In this document: positions 1 through 10,995 of the stretch, in pieces | Layout: each line of letters starts with the position of its first letter | Numbering within the stretch: position 1 is the first letter of the stretch | Assembly: GCA_030268105.1 (NCBI GenBank) | Contig: BSDZ01000011.1 | Span: 3,869,001 to 3,933,000, forward strand | Direction of reading: 5' to 3' | Source: Volvox africanus | Taxonomy: Eukaryota > Chlorophyta > Chlorophyceae > Chlamydomonadales > Volvocaceae | Length of the DNA stretch: 64,000 nt | Notes under the pieces: generated by a model | Seen by the model: only the letters and a program-made list of their open reading frames with translations | The model's database searches: none | What the model was told of the DNA's origin: nothing | Position numbers and translations under genes: made by a program

Positions 1-1867
1 GCTGCTTGCGCACAAAAGTGCTACATTGGGCAAGATCGTCAATGACGGTAAGCATGGGGATAAGGCGTGCGTAACACTTTTCCGACCTCCCCGAGCCCGT
101 GCCGGAATGAGCAGGGAATGTGAAACGGTGACAGTGCCGATGCTCGCCCCGCCCCGCCCCGCCCCGCCCCGCCCCCCCCTCCCAAGTACTCACTGTACCA
201 TTCGATGGACATCGTCCATCGTGTACAGCACCTCCCCTTCCGTCGTAATCCCCTCCCCCTCGTCCTCTGCGCCCTCGCTTCCCTCGTCCTGTGCGAAGTG
301 ACGGAAAATGTGCATACATGCCGTAATATGGTATTTAGGAAAGCAGAAGCCCAAAATGTTTGTCCGCGTGCGCAGTAGCTGCTACTACTGTCACTGCAAT
401 CATGTACTGTATGGTCCATGTTTGCAACAGTGTATTGGAGACCCTTACTATGAAACTGCAAAGATGGCTAGGAGGGCCCAGAGGGGTACGATAGCACATC
501 CGCGCCTCCCATTACAAGCATTTTCCTGGCCTTTTTTGGACTTGAGTGCAAAGAATAAACCCATGTCAGTTTCTACAGACTGGTGTCTACTGTGTCCCCG
601 CGCTTGCCTACTTGTGTGAAGACACGACACCCGTCATGACACCCAGCAAGATATAGCGAAGACACGGACTGTCATCGTTTAGACAGACAATGACGCATTC
701 CTGTCGTTGCTAGGCTTCTTGGTTGAGCTTTCCCTCATCTCCCGTCAGCTTGCATGTGATTACCACAAGCCCTATAGAGTATCGTACCTCATCACAATAA
801 TCGTCCCACTCATCACCCTCACGCCGCCATGCCAGTTCGTCCGTTTGATCCAGCTGGCTCAGCTTGTCTAAGGGCGGCCAAGGGAAAGGAAAAACTGTAT
901 ACAATATGCAAAGAAGGGAAGGAAAGGATGAACATGGCTCGCCGTTCACGGCACGGCACCCGTGTGCGCTCTCCTGACCGGCTGCACCCCTATGCAGTAT
1001 AGTACTGAGCAAGGAAATGCAGCAGGCAGTAACAGGCCGGCACAAAGCGCCAGGCGCTCACAATGCAAACTGGCGTCCACATGACGTCAGCCTAAGGAGC
1101 TGCATCTAAAGTGGCTCACGTTCCCCAGTGAAGACAACGTGGCCGCGTTCCTGCTCGAAGTCGTCATGAGCGTCGTACCTACGATGTATTCCAAGACATC
1201 AGGCACGGCGTCGGACAGCAAGTGCAAACGGCAAAGGAGCCAATGCAAGCATTAAGCAATGCGCGTGGAAAAGGAATTGCCCAACAAGTGGATAGACGAC
1301 TAGGACTGTTGGGTTGTTCCTAAGATAAAGATGAGCTAATAAGCAATGAGGTTGAATTAGTCGCTGATTGGGTTGGTGCGGCGCGTCACGAGAAGGTACA
1401 GAGGGATACTTACAGCAACTCGTAGACGGGTGCGCCGGGACGTTTGACATCCTGCTGGTTGCTTGGACCCACAATAGTCCCACCCCACCACTGGAGGATA
1501 AAAGACAAGAAGTGGTGGATCACGCGGCTCAGGCAACAATTGCGCCTTCTACGAGCGAAACCCCACAGCGGCTCACGTACCCGGAAGTATGCTTCTTCCC
1601 CATCTGGCTCAACCTGCCATTTCACCTGCATACATGATGAGGTAACAAATACGTCGGGATGGCATACATGCTTTCCCGTTGCTGTCGTGCTGTGACGGGC
1701 CATACCTCAACCCTTCCACCGACTGCAATTCCAAGAGCGTCCAATTTGAGGAATTCATTTTTGCCATCTTGAACGTTGCCTGGTGCCTGAGTAGCTTGAT
1801 CTTGCTGCTGCGCATCCCGTGTTTCTGACTGAGGAGCATTCCCCCAAGGTAGTGCAGGTCCAGACAT
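1..1867 (-). CDS. Unrecognised protein with a possible Tudor-like fold; 5' part, runs off left edge
   Basis: Seven exons join in frame on the minus strand: 1706-1867, 1581-1625, 1414-1490, 1120-1178, 788-867, 194-288 and a tentative 1-20. All have GT-AG borders; the donors at 1581 and 1414 (GTACGT, GTAAGT) are strong. I start at the ATG at 1865-1867; in-frame ATGs at 1879 and 1951 are possible. The product begins with a Gln-rich stretch, then VKWQVEPDGEEAYFR, WWGGTIVGP, PVYELLYDA, a block FEQERGHVVF and WRREGDEWDDY, followed by an acidic Glu/Gly/Asp tract. The WW...Y-x-x-x-YDA...F-E-x-E pattern suggests a small beta-barrel of Tudor or chromo type, but I do not recognise the family, so this is inference only. 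Further exons could lie in 289-787. The C-terminus is outside the window. Confidence 0.5.
146..177. repeat. CCCCG pentanucleotide repeat
   Basis: About six GC-only units of a 5-bp repeat in the intron just downstream of the 194-288 exon of the leftmost gene. No function is evident. Confidence 0.8.
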
Positions 1868-3558
1868 GTTTATGTTCATAATTAATAACAAGAAACGTCT
1901 TCGAAGTTCGGATTGTTCAGGTAAAAATGAGTGAAAACGGAAAGGATTCAAACGAAGTTAGTGCAATGGTTAGCTGGTACTGTCCATAGCCTTGTCAGTG
2001 TTTTAGTTGGCATCAGGACCGCATTCAAGAGGGCGAAATGGAGCACCTTGAATTGTACGTTATAGGCGTTTATATCAGATACGACACCCATCTGTGCTGA
2101 GCACGATGCATGAGATGCTGACATGCGGTGCGTGTGCATCGAGAGTTGCCTAGAGTCGTACTATTCATAAGTTCACCAGTTATCTTCATCCCTTTAGGCC
2201 TCCTTAGAATGAATTTTGCTCTGGTAGAGACTTGCACTCAAATATTCCCAACCGGGGTCATATCGGCATGTAAATAACATTCTTTGCATGTAATAGGGAT
2301 TGTAGGAGGGTCTGGACATTTAGATGTCGCTTGCAGAACATCTAGATGCAGCGAACGTGGCAGTCTCAAATATCTAGATGTACCTCCGGATGCTGTATCC
2401 GGATGAGATGGAAAGGGCCTTGAGTACCAAGATGCCGTTTGGACATTATCCAGATCGCAAACGAGATGCTAGTCAGAAACTCCCCAGCCACATGTGAGGC
2501 GTCTATGATACCCTCCAGTCTGTCCCGCCCCCGCACGTCATTTTCGGTATTGTTACAAGCCGTCTGTATGTTACCAACCAGTTAAGCACCTGCTACCGAT
2601 ACAGTTGTTTTTTCCACTGGCGGTGCAGCAGATATACGAGACAGACCCATCGTACCATGTGAGAAGTGCAAGGTGTGAGAATGTGATACACATGCGTATC
2701 TGCGCCCTGAGCTGTATTTGCACTTGTACCTCGGCACTCGCCATTGGAAAGAACTCATTATCTCACTGGGCTACTCAAAACATCCCTCAAAACGTTTGAT
2801 AAAGTAGGGTCCTCTGGTAATAAGTCGCTTCTGCCTTCACTCCTTCCTTACTCGTGCAGAAGCAGAGAGCCATACTCTACCTCGCTGTTGATAGGATGTA
2901 TACACAACAGGATATTTCTCGTGTACTGCCTGACCCGTGAGGTGACTACATCGGAACTGTTACTGAGGTGCTTAATCGGTTGAGAACTCACACAGATAGC
3001 ATCTGAAACCACTACCGTTTAAAATCTAACAGCCGGAACACCCCAATAAGGCATTGGGGCTTCCAACACCCCCCCTAAACGATAGTTGGTGATCGAGATC
3101 GGTTATTTCATTTACCTAAGCTGTTAACAGGAACGTAAGCAAGCAACACTTCACTCAGCACTCGACAACGATTTTGAGGACTGTGGTCCTTACACGATTG
3201 CAACGCTGCCACCAGGCAGCAGAAGTGCTGTGGAAATGCGTCCGGAAGCGCTTAGCAAGCAGCCAGCTAGGCATTGTTTGGGCGACATCCTGAACCCTGC
3301 CGCCAACGAAACGGCACAATGTCTCTCCTGAAACATCGCATGTCACAGGTCCTCCACCGAGCCAGAGACGCATGCTGCTATGCAGCATATAACCCCGGCA
3401 ACGGCATGCAGCGCCACGAAGAATACAGCACCAATTTGTAGCACAATATGCACAACAGCAGCAGCGGGTCAAAAGCGCCCGAGCGACCGCCCGTTCACTT
3501 ATAGCCTGATGCATCCTGCAGGCTTTGCTTCAAAAGTCGGTGGCCTCCAAAGCAAGCT
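1868..3558. other. Intergenic region between two minus-strand genes
   Basis: No convincing coding exon on either strand. It should hold the promoter of the left gene and the eIF4A 3' UTR; a minus-strand TGTAA polyadenylation signal (TTACA on the plus strand) is at about 3190-3194, 365 bases past the eIF4A stop. A short segment near 2310-2350 resembles part of the large inverted repeat at 7886-9385. Confidence 0.6.
2305..2350. repeat. Diverged relative of the foldback arm
   Basis: The stretch TAGATG-T-CGCT-T-GCA...TAGATGCAG matches, with small gaps, TAGATGCCGCTGCA...TAGATGCAG in the arm at about 8970-8996. More AGATG and TCTAGATG words follow to about 2480. This suggests the foldback is built from a dispersed repeat family; it is a judgement by eye from a short match. 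Confidence 0.3.
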
Positions 3559-6500
3559 TTAGATGAGATCGGCCACGTTCGAGGGCAGCTCCTCCACAAC
3601 AGTATTGTAGAAACGCTGGATATCCTGGAGCATGCGCTCGTCCTCCTGGCAGGTGAAATGAATGCATCAGGGGTGAAGCAGATGATCGTGGGGGGTTAAG
3701 AGCTTAGTAGCATGATAATTCATAATCACCGGACTCCCTCTTCGCAATTATCTGTCGCAGGTAGTTTAATATCAAGGACATAAAAAAAACCTGAGAACGT
3801 TCCATCAGTAGAATTGGGCAGGGGCGTCTCACTACGCATAGCCAGGTCGAATGCATATGGCCGCCGTCGGGGTGTGTCAGTGTCAGTGTCAACATGGCGC
3901 TCAACGCCAGTCCATTTGCCTTGGTTCATGCGCGCGCTTCCCATAGCAAAAGTGGGTGCACAGATGCAGGCCTCAAACAAAGCCTGATTCTCCAATAGAA
4001 TGCATATGTTTGAAAGGCATGACATCGGCCATAACATTGGCGCGTCGCCCACCCCAACCTACGCGACTCCCGCATCCAAATCATCCGCATTAATGACTGT
4101 CCGACACATACCTTTGTGACAAAGTTAATTGCCACACCCTTGCGGCCAAAGCGGCCCGAGCGACCAATGCGATGCAAGTAGTTCTCCGGCTGCGTAGGCA
4201 GGTCGTAGTTAATGACCAGAGACACCTGCTGCACGTCAATTCCGCGAGCCAGCAGGTCTGTGGTGATAAGCACACGCGATGATCCTGAGCGGAACTCGCG
4301 CATAATCACGTCACGGGTGTTCTGGTCCATATCACCGTGTGTAGCCGACACTGTGTGGTCGCGCTCCCGCATCTTGTCCGTCAGCCAATCGACCTGAGAG
4401 ATAAGAGTAAGAACTTCCTTGCCAAGACAGCCAAAGAAAGCAAACAATATCAAGGGACTGTTTTTCAGTATTTGTCAAGTTGCGTAACCACCAAATGCAC
4501 ATGGACAAGGGCCAGACCAACCTATTGTCCCATAATGAATTGCCCGTCCTGCTCTTACAGCTGAACGCCACAAAGCATCACCGGCCCCTATCTCGTCCTC
4601 CCCTCCGGACCTTGCGACGAGTGTTTGCGAAGATGACGGACTGAGTGATGGCCAGCGTCTCGTACAGATCGCAAAGCGTGTCCAGCTTCCAATCCTCCTT
4701 GTCCACGTTCACATAGAACTGCTTGATACCCTCCAGGGTCAGCTCGTCACGCTTCACCAGAATGCGCACCTGCCGGGCACATATCAGGCGAACGCGTTCA
4801 ACCAGTCCTCCAGCACTTCTGTTCAAAAACAATTACACGCAGGCTACAACGCATGCTCTGCCAGCACTTTGCCTCATGAACGCTATACTCTGTCTCAAAA
4901 ATCCTTCCTGTGTAATCATAGCCCATTGAGAAGCATTTTTGCTTGACTCACCGGTTTGTTCATGAACTTGCGGGTAATCTCCAGGGCTTCTGGCGGCAGT
5001 GTGGCGGAGAACACACCGACCTACAGCGACGGGGTTCAGGGACCGGCAGGATGTTTTTGAGCACACGCCCTAAGAGCCCCGGTGCAGAGAACGTGTTTCA
5101 TATTGCACGCCATACCAGTTAGCTCTTGGTGGCGGGAATAGCCACAATTCATGATCGACGCAGAGTTTCCCGGGCCAAAATGGCTGGCCCTAATGATTGC
5201 ATCATCCCAAACGCTCAGAATGCCCATGCTCCATGAACCTGGCAAGATGCATCGTAAGCCTCCCACTTGAGAGAATTTCTGCTGCTTAGCACATTCCGCG
5301 ATAAAGGACTTTGCATCGGCGGGCACGGGTACTGGATAGAGTTTTGCAAATTGCCCAACTATCAACTGCGCCAGCGCCCAAACGCTACAAAGCCGACACA
5401 GCCAGTTTCCGTTCATGGCTTCGTGACTGCACAGGGGCATGCCATGTCACGCTGCACCCAAGACGACTGGTCGGCCTCCACGTCTCTGCAGCTACTGCAG
5501 TCCAGACTGCCACGCTCCACCAGACACCAGGCCCTCGGCCCCGGCGTTCAATGCAGACGCCGCCACCCAGCCTTGTAATCCCCATCCACGCACGCTTCCA
5601 ACCCTGATGGCCTTCAAAATGGCCACATAAGATTCAACCTCGTGTTGCCCTGAGACATGCCTGCCAGGTAGCCCCACCTGCAGCTTCGGCGGCAGCAGCT
5701 GAAAGATGTCGTAAATCTGATCCTTGAAGCCGCGAGAAAGCATCTCATCGGCCTCGTCCAGCACGAACATCTTAATGTTGTCCGCACGCAAAAAGCGGCG
5801 GCGCAACATATCAAAGACACGGCCAGGGGTCCCGACCACTACCTGCACACCAGCGCCGAGGATGCGCGCGTCCTCGCGAACGCTGGTGCCTCCCACGCAG
5901 GCGTGGCACTTGACCTGTAGAAAGTCGCCCAGCGCACGCATGACCTTCTCGATCTGCTGCGCCAGCTCACGGGTAGGGGCCAACACCAGCGCCTGGCAGT
6001 CGTTCAGGTTATAATCCAGGTTGTTCAAGATGCCGGCACAGAAAGTGGCCGTCTTGCCCGTACCGGACTGCGCTTGCTGGATCACGTCCAGGCCCTTGGT
6101 GAAGGGAACAATACCCTTCGACTGAATAGCCGACGGCTTTTCAAAACCTGACGGGGGGGAAATTATGTTGCGATGCGCCATCAAACGCCAAACGCCTCGA
6201 ATTGGTTCTGAATTGTCTCTGCTGGCATGGACCGCGAACGTCCACCATGTTTCAACCGCGTCAGGAGCGCGTGCAGCACTTGCCCAGCGGTGCCCCCCAA
6301 AAACCCGTTTTTACCCAACTCATCTATCTGCATGTGTGATGTCTGACTCCTGAGGTTAATGATATGTTTTAAGGTGAAAGGGAGCGGACCGCCGGAACCG
6401 CTGGGCAACTGCTGGCTGGTCCATGCTGCGCATAGCAGTCCTGTCACCTCCACAGCCATTCCGCGCAAACATCCGGAATATGCTGTGTACTCAAAGATCG

Positions 6501-6800
6501 TCATCGAGGCTTTCCATGAAAGTACCCACCGTAGGCGTAGATACCCCGCAGCAGATTCTCATGCAGACTCATCTGGTCGAAGCTGTCAAAGCTCTCCTCC
6601 CAGTCCGTGTAGAAGTTATCAGTGTTGTTGGTCAAGCTGTAAAGCAATAGAGAAGAGCATTTAGCGGGCCATTAATCAGCACACCAACGGCTTTACGAGA
6701 ACCAGTCCTGAGGGGCGGCGGCAACTCACAAAGCCTGCATCTTCGTGTCGAAGGCGCGGTCATCGAAGCCAGTACGCTGCTCAACCGGAGGAGCAGCCAT
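3559..6800 (-). CDS. EIF4A: Eukaryotic initiation factor 4A, DEAD-box RNA helicase
   Basis: ATP-dependent RNA helicase of the cap-binding eIF4F complex, which unwinds mRNA 5' leaders for ribosome scanning in the cytoplasm. Seven exons (6730-6800, 6530-6636, 5678-6147, 4952-5020, 4611-4769, 4112-4393, 3559-3645) sum to 1,245 nt and give 414 residues, the normal family length. Motifs in order: Q motif GFEKPSAIQ (60-68), Walker A AQSGTGKT (85-92), PTRELA (117-122), TPGR (166-169), DEAD (190-193), SAT (221-223), [10 protein letters not shown] (336-345), HRIGRSGR (366-373); the end reads ...[10 protein letters not shown]. The start at 6800 gives MAAPPVEQ, a typical short eIF4A leader. All introns are GT-AG and no key residue is missing. 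The upstream neighbour is a foldback repeat, not a partner gene. Identification is secure; paralogue number cannot be judged here. Confidence 0.96.
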
Positions 6801-7885
6801 GTTTGTTGGTTCGCTCTGTGCGCAAGGGGTCCTCGGTGAGTGAGACGGCGGTAGGCATGAAATAATACAAGTGGCGAACTCACCAGAAGGGCGCTCAGGC
6901 CCGCGTAAAGAAGGCAGAGAAAAGCTTAGGAGGGCAAGATGGCCCGCTTTTTTGCAGGGCCGGAAGAGGATGTAATAGTCAGGGACACACAAATTTACCT
7001 CCAAATTAGCTCCAGGGTAGCCGCAGGAACCTTGAGCCCGGCAAAATCAATAGCACAATACTAGAACCTAGTGATGAACTTATAATGTCTGACATCATAA
7101 ATGAGAAAGCTCATCTGTTGTCGAAATAACCTCTCAACATTGCCTATTTCAAACTTCAGTCCCCCGTCGTCCGCTAAACAGGTTCAAACAATGAAATTCA
7201 ATTTCATTTTGGAAAACATTTATGCTTACCTCGTCTGCTAACTCTCTTGGGAAAGTCCGAGTGGAGCTGCTAGAACCCTTGAAAGACGTGAAGCCCGATA
7301 GGCATGCGATGAACAGGCTTTGGCGTGTCGTTCATTGGCCTCTGTAAAATATTTTTTCCATATAACAGCATCCAAGTCGCAGCAGTTGGCTTCTGTACCG
7401 TCGCGGCACCCCTTGCTCAGTACGGCACCGGGGCCCCGCCACCTCCAGTCCGTTAAGAGAAAGCTCACATGATCCGCTGAGGTCCAGATGCCCTGTTTCA
7501 CGGTAGAGCTCTCAGAAACCTAGTTTGCGTTGAGATATAAAAACGGAAAAGAAACGGACGCCGAGGGCCTAACGACCAACCGTATGGCACGTGAGCAGCA
7601 GTAACCCAGCTGCGTCTGATTACGTGATTACGCATGGATGGTGTGGGTTATCGGGATTTTGATGCTTAGCATTTTATTGCAAATCTCTGTCGAGGGCGTA
7701 GTTTTGTCCCAGACGCGGGGCATAGGGACCAAGATCCAGAGACTTAGGGTAGGTAGTGATTTGGCAGGTTAAAGCATCTCAGCTCGCGCACACTCAAATT
7801 TATTACATCCCAGTTTGGAGAGGGCATCAAGGTAACACTCCACTTAATCGGAGCAGACATGCGTCGTCGACTACACCAATGTGCC
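6801..7885. other. Upstream region of eIF4A
   Basis: About 1.1 kb between the eIF4A start codon and the left arm of the foldback. It should contain the eIF4A promoter and 5' leader. I see no canonical TATA box at a convincing distance and no coding exon I can support. Confidence 0.5.
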
Positions 7886-8391
7886 TGCAAAACAGCTCTA
7901 GTATCCGGACTTAGGTATGACTGGCCAGCGATTGTGGCGGCCTTTGCCGCGCCCCATATAAGTAGTGGCAACGCCAAGAGCCTTGGGTTGCTTATAAAAC
8001 TAGGATCTTTCCTTAACCTTTCAACCTGCTTCACCTGCCTAGTCAGTGCCCGCTAGGGAGTAAGGGACCCAATGGCGTGAGGGCACCTCCCAAATGGGAG
8101 TTCACGGCTTCTTGTGAGACTCGCTTTCAGATCGGAAGATGTCCAGACTCAGACATCCCGGATATTGCCCGTAGATTCCCCAGGATACTACAGTCACAGA
8201 CTCGCCACATCGGACGGGTATACCAGGCTCGTCAGCATCTCGCATATGAACGGGAGTACCAGGGAGACACCTGGCCTGCATCTAGCTTGCAGCGGCATCT
8301 AGATACTGCCCAAATCGTTTCTGGGTAAACATGCTCATCATTGTAACTAGGCACACCTGAAACCCCGACATAGCTGAGGCTCATATACATA
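7886..8391 (+). repeat. Left arm of 506-bp inverted repeat
   Basis: Reverse complement of 8880-9385. Positions pair at a constant sum (17271) from end to end, and every block I compared was identical. Translations of the two arms on opposite strands are also identical. The arm has no recognisable gene. No target-site duplication is visible at the outer ends (left flank ...AATGTGCC, right flank CATATATGG...). Confidence 0.92.
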
Positions 8392-8768
8392 GGTTCTACC
8401 CCGACCGAGAGCGGGCCAAAGACCCAAAGTTAAGGGCAGGGTGCCCCCATGCCGATGGACGGTGACGACCCCAATTAAAGTGACCTGCGGGCTGACCAGT
8501 AGCGGAGTTGACGCCTTAGTTGATTCGGCAGATTCCGCTGGATGCTGGTGGTGGGTGCTGAACCTGGGAAAACCACTGATTTCGGAGAAGTCGGCATGGG
8601 AGACTGGATGAGGGTGCCCCGAAATACCGGGGAAGGTAGGGACTGCCAGGTTAGTGGCCACGGGTGATGTACCCCCCTATCCTACACACAACATACACAT
8701 ACATATGTATAACACAACTATCGTTTATCGCTCATATACATATATATGTGTGTGTGTTTCTCTCTCAC

Positions 8769-8801
<33 letters not shown>

Positions 8802-8879
8802 CTCTCTCTCTCTCTCTATATATATATACATATATGTATATGAGCGATAAACGATAGTTGTGTTATACATATGTATGTG
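8392..8879. repeat. Foldback spacer with a nested inverted repeat
   Basis: The 488-bp spacer holds about 300 bp of unique sequence, then a second hairpin: 8691-8745 is the perfect reverse complement of 8830-8884 (55 bp, constant sum 17575), around a loop of TA, TG and TC microsatellite (about 8746-8829). The inner right arm overlaps the start of the outer right arm at 8880-8884. Confidence 0.9.
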
Positions 8880-9385
8880 TATGTATATGAGCCTCAGCTA
8901 TGTCGGGGTTTCAGGTGTGCCTAGTTACAATGATGAGCATGTTTACCCAGAAACGATTTGGGCAGTATCTAGATGCCGCTGCAAGCTAGATGCAGGCCAG
9001 GTGTCTCCCTGGTACTCCCGTTCATATGCGAGATGCTGACGAGCCTGGTATACCCGTCCGATGTGGCGAGTCTGTGACTGTAGTATCCTGGGGAATCTAC
9101 GGGCAATATCCGGGATGTCTGAGTCTGGACATCTTCCGATCTGAAAGCGAGTCTCACAAGAAGCCGTGAACTCCCATTTGGGAGGTGCCCTCACGCCATT
9201 GGGTCCCTTACTCCCTAGCGGGCACTGACTAGGCAGGTGAAGCAGGTTGAAAGGTTAAGGAAAGATCCTAGTTTTATAAGCAACCCAAGGCTCTTGGCGT
9301 TGCCACTACTTATATGGGGCGCGGCAAAGGCCGCCACAATCGCTGGCCAGTCATACCTAAGTCCGGATACTAGAGCTGTTTTGCA
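8880..9385 (-). repeat. Right arm of 506-bp inverted repeat
   Basis: Mirror of the left arm. Just outside it the sequence turns into a TATATGGTGTGTGTGTATG-type simple repeat, absent from the other side, so the arm boundary is sharp. Confidence 0.92.
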
Positions 9386-10995
9386 CATATATGGTGTGTG
9401 TGTATGTATGTGTACACACAGCTTGATTCGTAAAAGCTCTCTTTTGCACCCCATGAAACACCCTCCATCACCGTTTTCAGCATAGCTCAATGCAAATGAC
9501 CCAAATTGACTTTATGTGTATGCATGGCACTTTAATACTGCAACGTAGTCATCGTCAGGAATGTGATCCTGCGCATCCCTCGAGAGCCGTGCTGCAGTAT
9601 CGTAAATATCCTGCTGAAAGGACCGGCCTGTTACACGGTCACACTCCTACCGTGCAATTCAGTCATTAACACGTCGATAGAACCCCCCCCCAAGGTAGAG
9701 AGTGAAGGGCCTCGCCTTCCCCTACCACAAACACCAAGGGGTCTCGCCATCCCCCACTACGAACACGCTGCTCTTCCGTCACGGGTCCCTCATCCCTCCC
9801 AGCTGAACTTACTCCTGCTGGCCCGCCTCCCACCGAAGCGGACCTGCTGGTGGCGCCTGCGCTGTACTTCTCCTCCGCGTCCTGACTAGAAGCCTCATCT
9901 TCGTAGCACTCATCCGCAAGGACAAGCCCGGCACCAAATTCGATCTGGTTGCTGGTTGACAGCAGCTTCCTCTTCTTGCTCCTCTATCTGGTTCTTGTTT
10001 CTGTGTTGGAGGAATTTGCATCACATATGTTTCGCTGGATTTTATACGTCCAAACAATACTAGCCAGTCTTAAATGTAAAATGCATATTAGAGTGCATAT
10101 TAGGTACATGCATATAAAATGTTTGAGTGGTTGAAGACGGCCTCCCCATCCCACAATGGGAGTTAATCGAGTGGAAGTGTAAGCTGGAAACAATAATGAA
10201 GATCTTCACACTTGTATAACTAACTCACCATCATTCGCCTTCCCAGCGCCCTCCGTCTTTGGTTCTGCAAGCTCCTTGGCTCTTGCATCACTGATGGGCC
10301 TCGGGGAGCGCACATCCCCCAGCAGGCGCATGGTACAACCCATGGTACATACCGCAACTCCTGCATCTTAGGTTTACCAAGTGCAAAATGCTGTGTTTAA
10401 GCATGCAACCACGTTCTCAGATCCGACATCCTTGGTCAAAGGTGCCTGTACGTGTACCAAATATGTCTCTTTTACGTCTTATGAATGGTGGGGGAACCCT
10501 CAGCTACCTTCCACTCAGACCCTCATCTCGATAGTGGCTCTTATTATTTTGGGTGGGCGGATTCGACAAGGGATAGTATGCCCTTCATATGAGGCAAATG
10601 TGAGGAGAATGTGCAATCTGGTAACAGTCCAGCTAGATTTCGTAACGCAATCTGCGTTAGTGGACATGTAATTTTTCAGGTAGCAACTTTCAATTTTTAG
10701 CTTTATGTGTTGTGATTCGCTAAATTAACTATCTCGCAATTCCTCGGAGCCTCACAAGGTGACAAATTTGTAGTACAATTGGCCAACCCGAGCAATTCAC
10801 ACCCACGCACAGCAGTATGTAGATGATCATTGATGAGGGATTATCCATACATTCAATCGGGCATTAGTAACATACAATTTTGCAACGCTGACATTTTATT
10901 GATAGGGTCTTGTATTCGTTTTACTCTAAGCTTTGAACAGCCGTCCGGATTAATTTGTTATATATACAGTATAAATAACGCTTGGAAGGCATAGG
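9386..10995. other. Intergenic region with one weak gene candidate
   Basis: Between the foldback and the MYND gene. Apart from the doubtful minus-strand exons at 9813-10343 I find no coding exon. The last 300 bases before 10996 are AT-rich and include TATATATACAGTATAAATAA (about 10960-10978), a plausible core promoter for the MYND gene 20-35 bases before its ATG, so any 5' leader would be very short. Confidence 0.45.
9813..10343 (-). CDS. Doubtful small gene or gene fragment
   Basis: A first exon at about 10229-10343 (start ATG at 10343 or 10331; MRLLGDVRSPRPISD...) ends in a good donor GTGAGT. A second segment, 9813 to about 10000, ends in GTAAGT and has an open frame with the acidic stretch LADECYEDEASSQDAEEKY. 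The phases do not join cleanly: the phase required by exon 1 leads to an early stop, so either an exon is missing or the gene is broken. No family is recognised. Confidence 0.25.

Noticed and set aside
8077..8328. Identical 83-codon frames in the two foldback arms as a gene pair
   Set aside because: No domain, no splice or promoter signals; identity follows from the inverted repeat itself.
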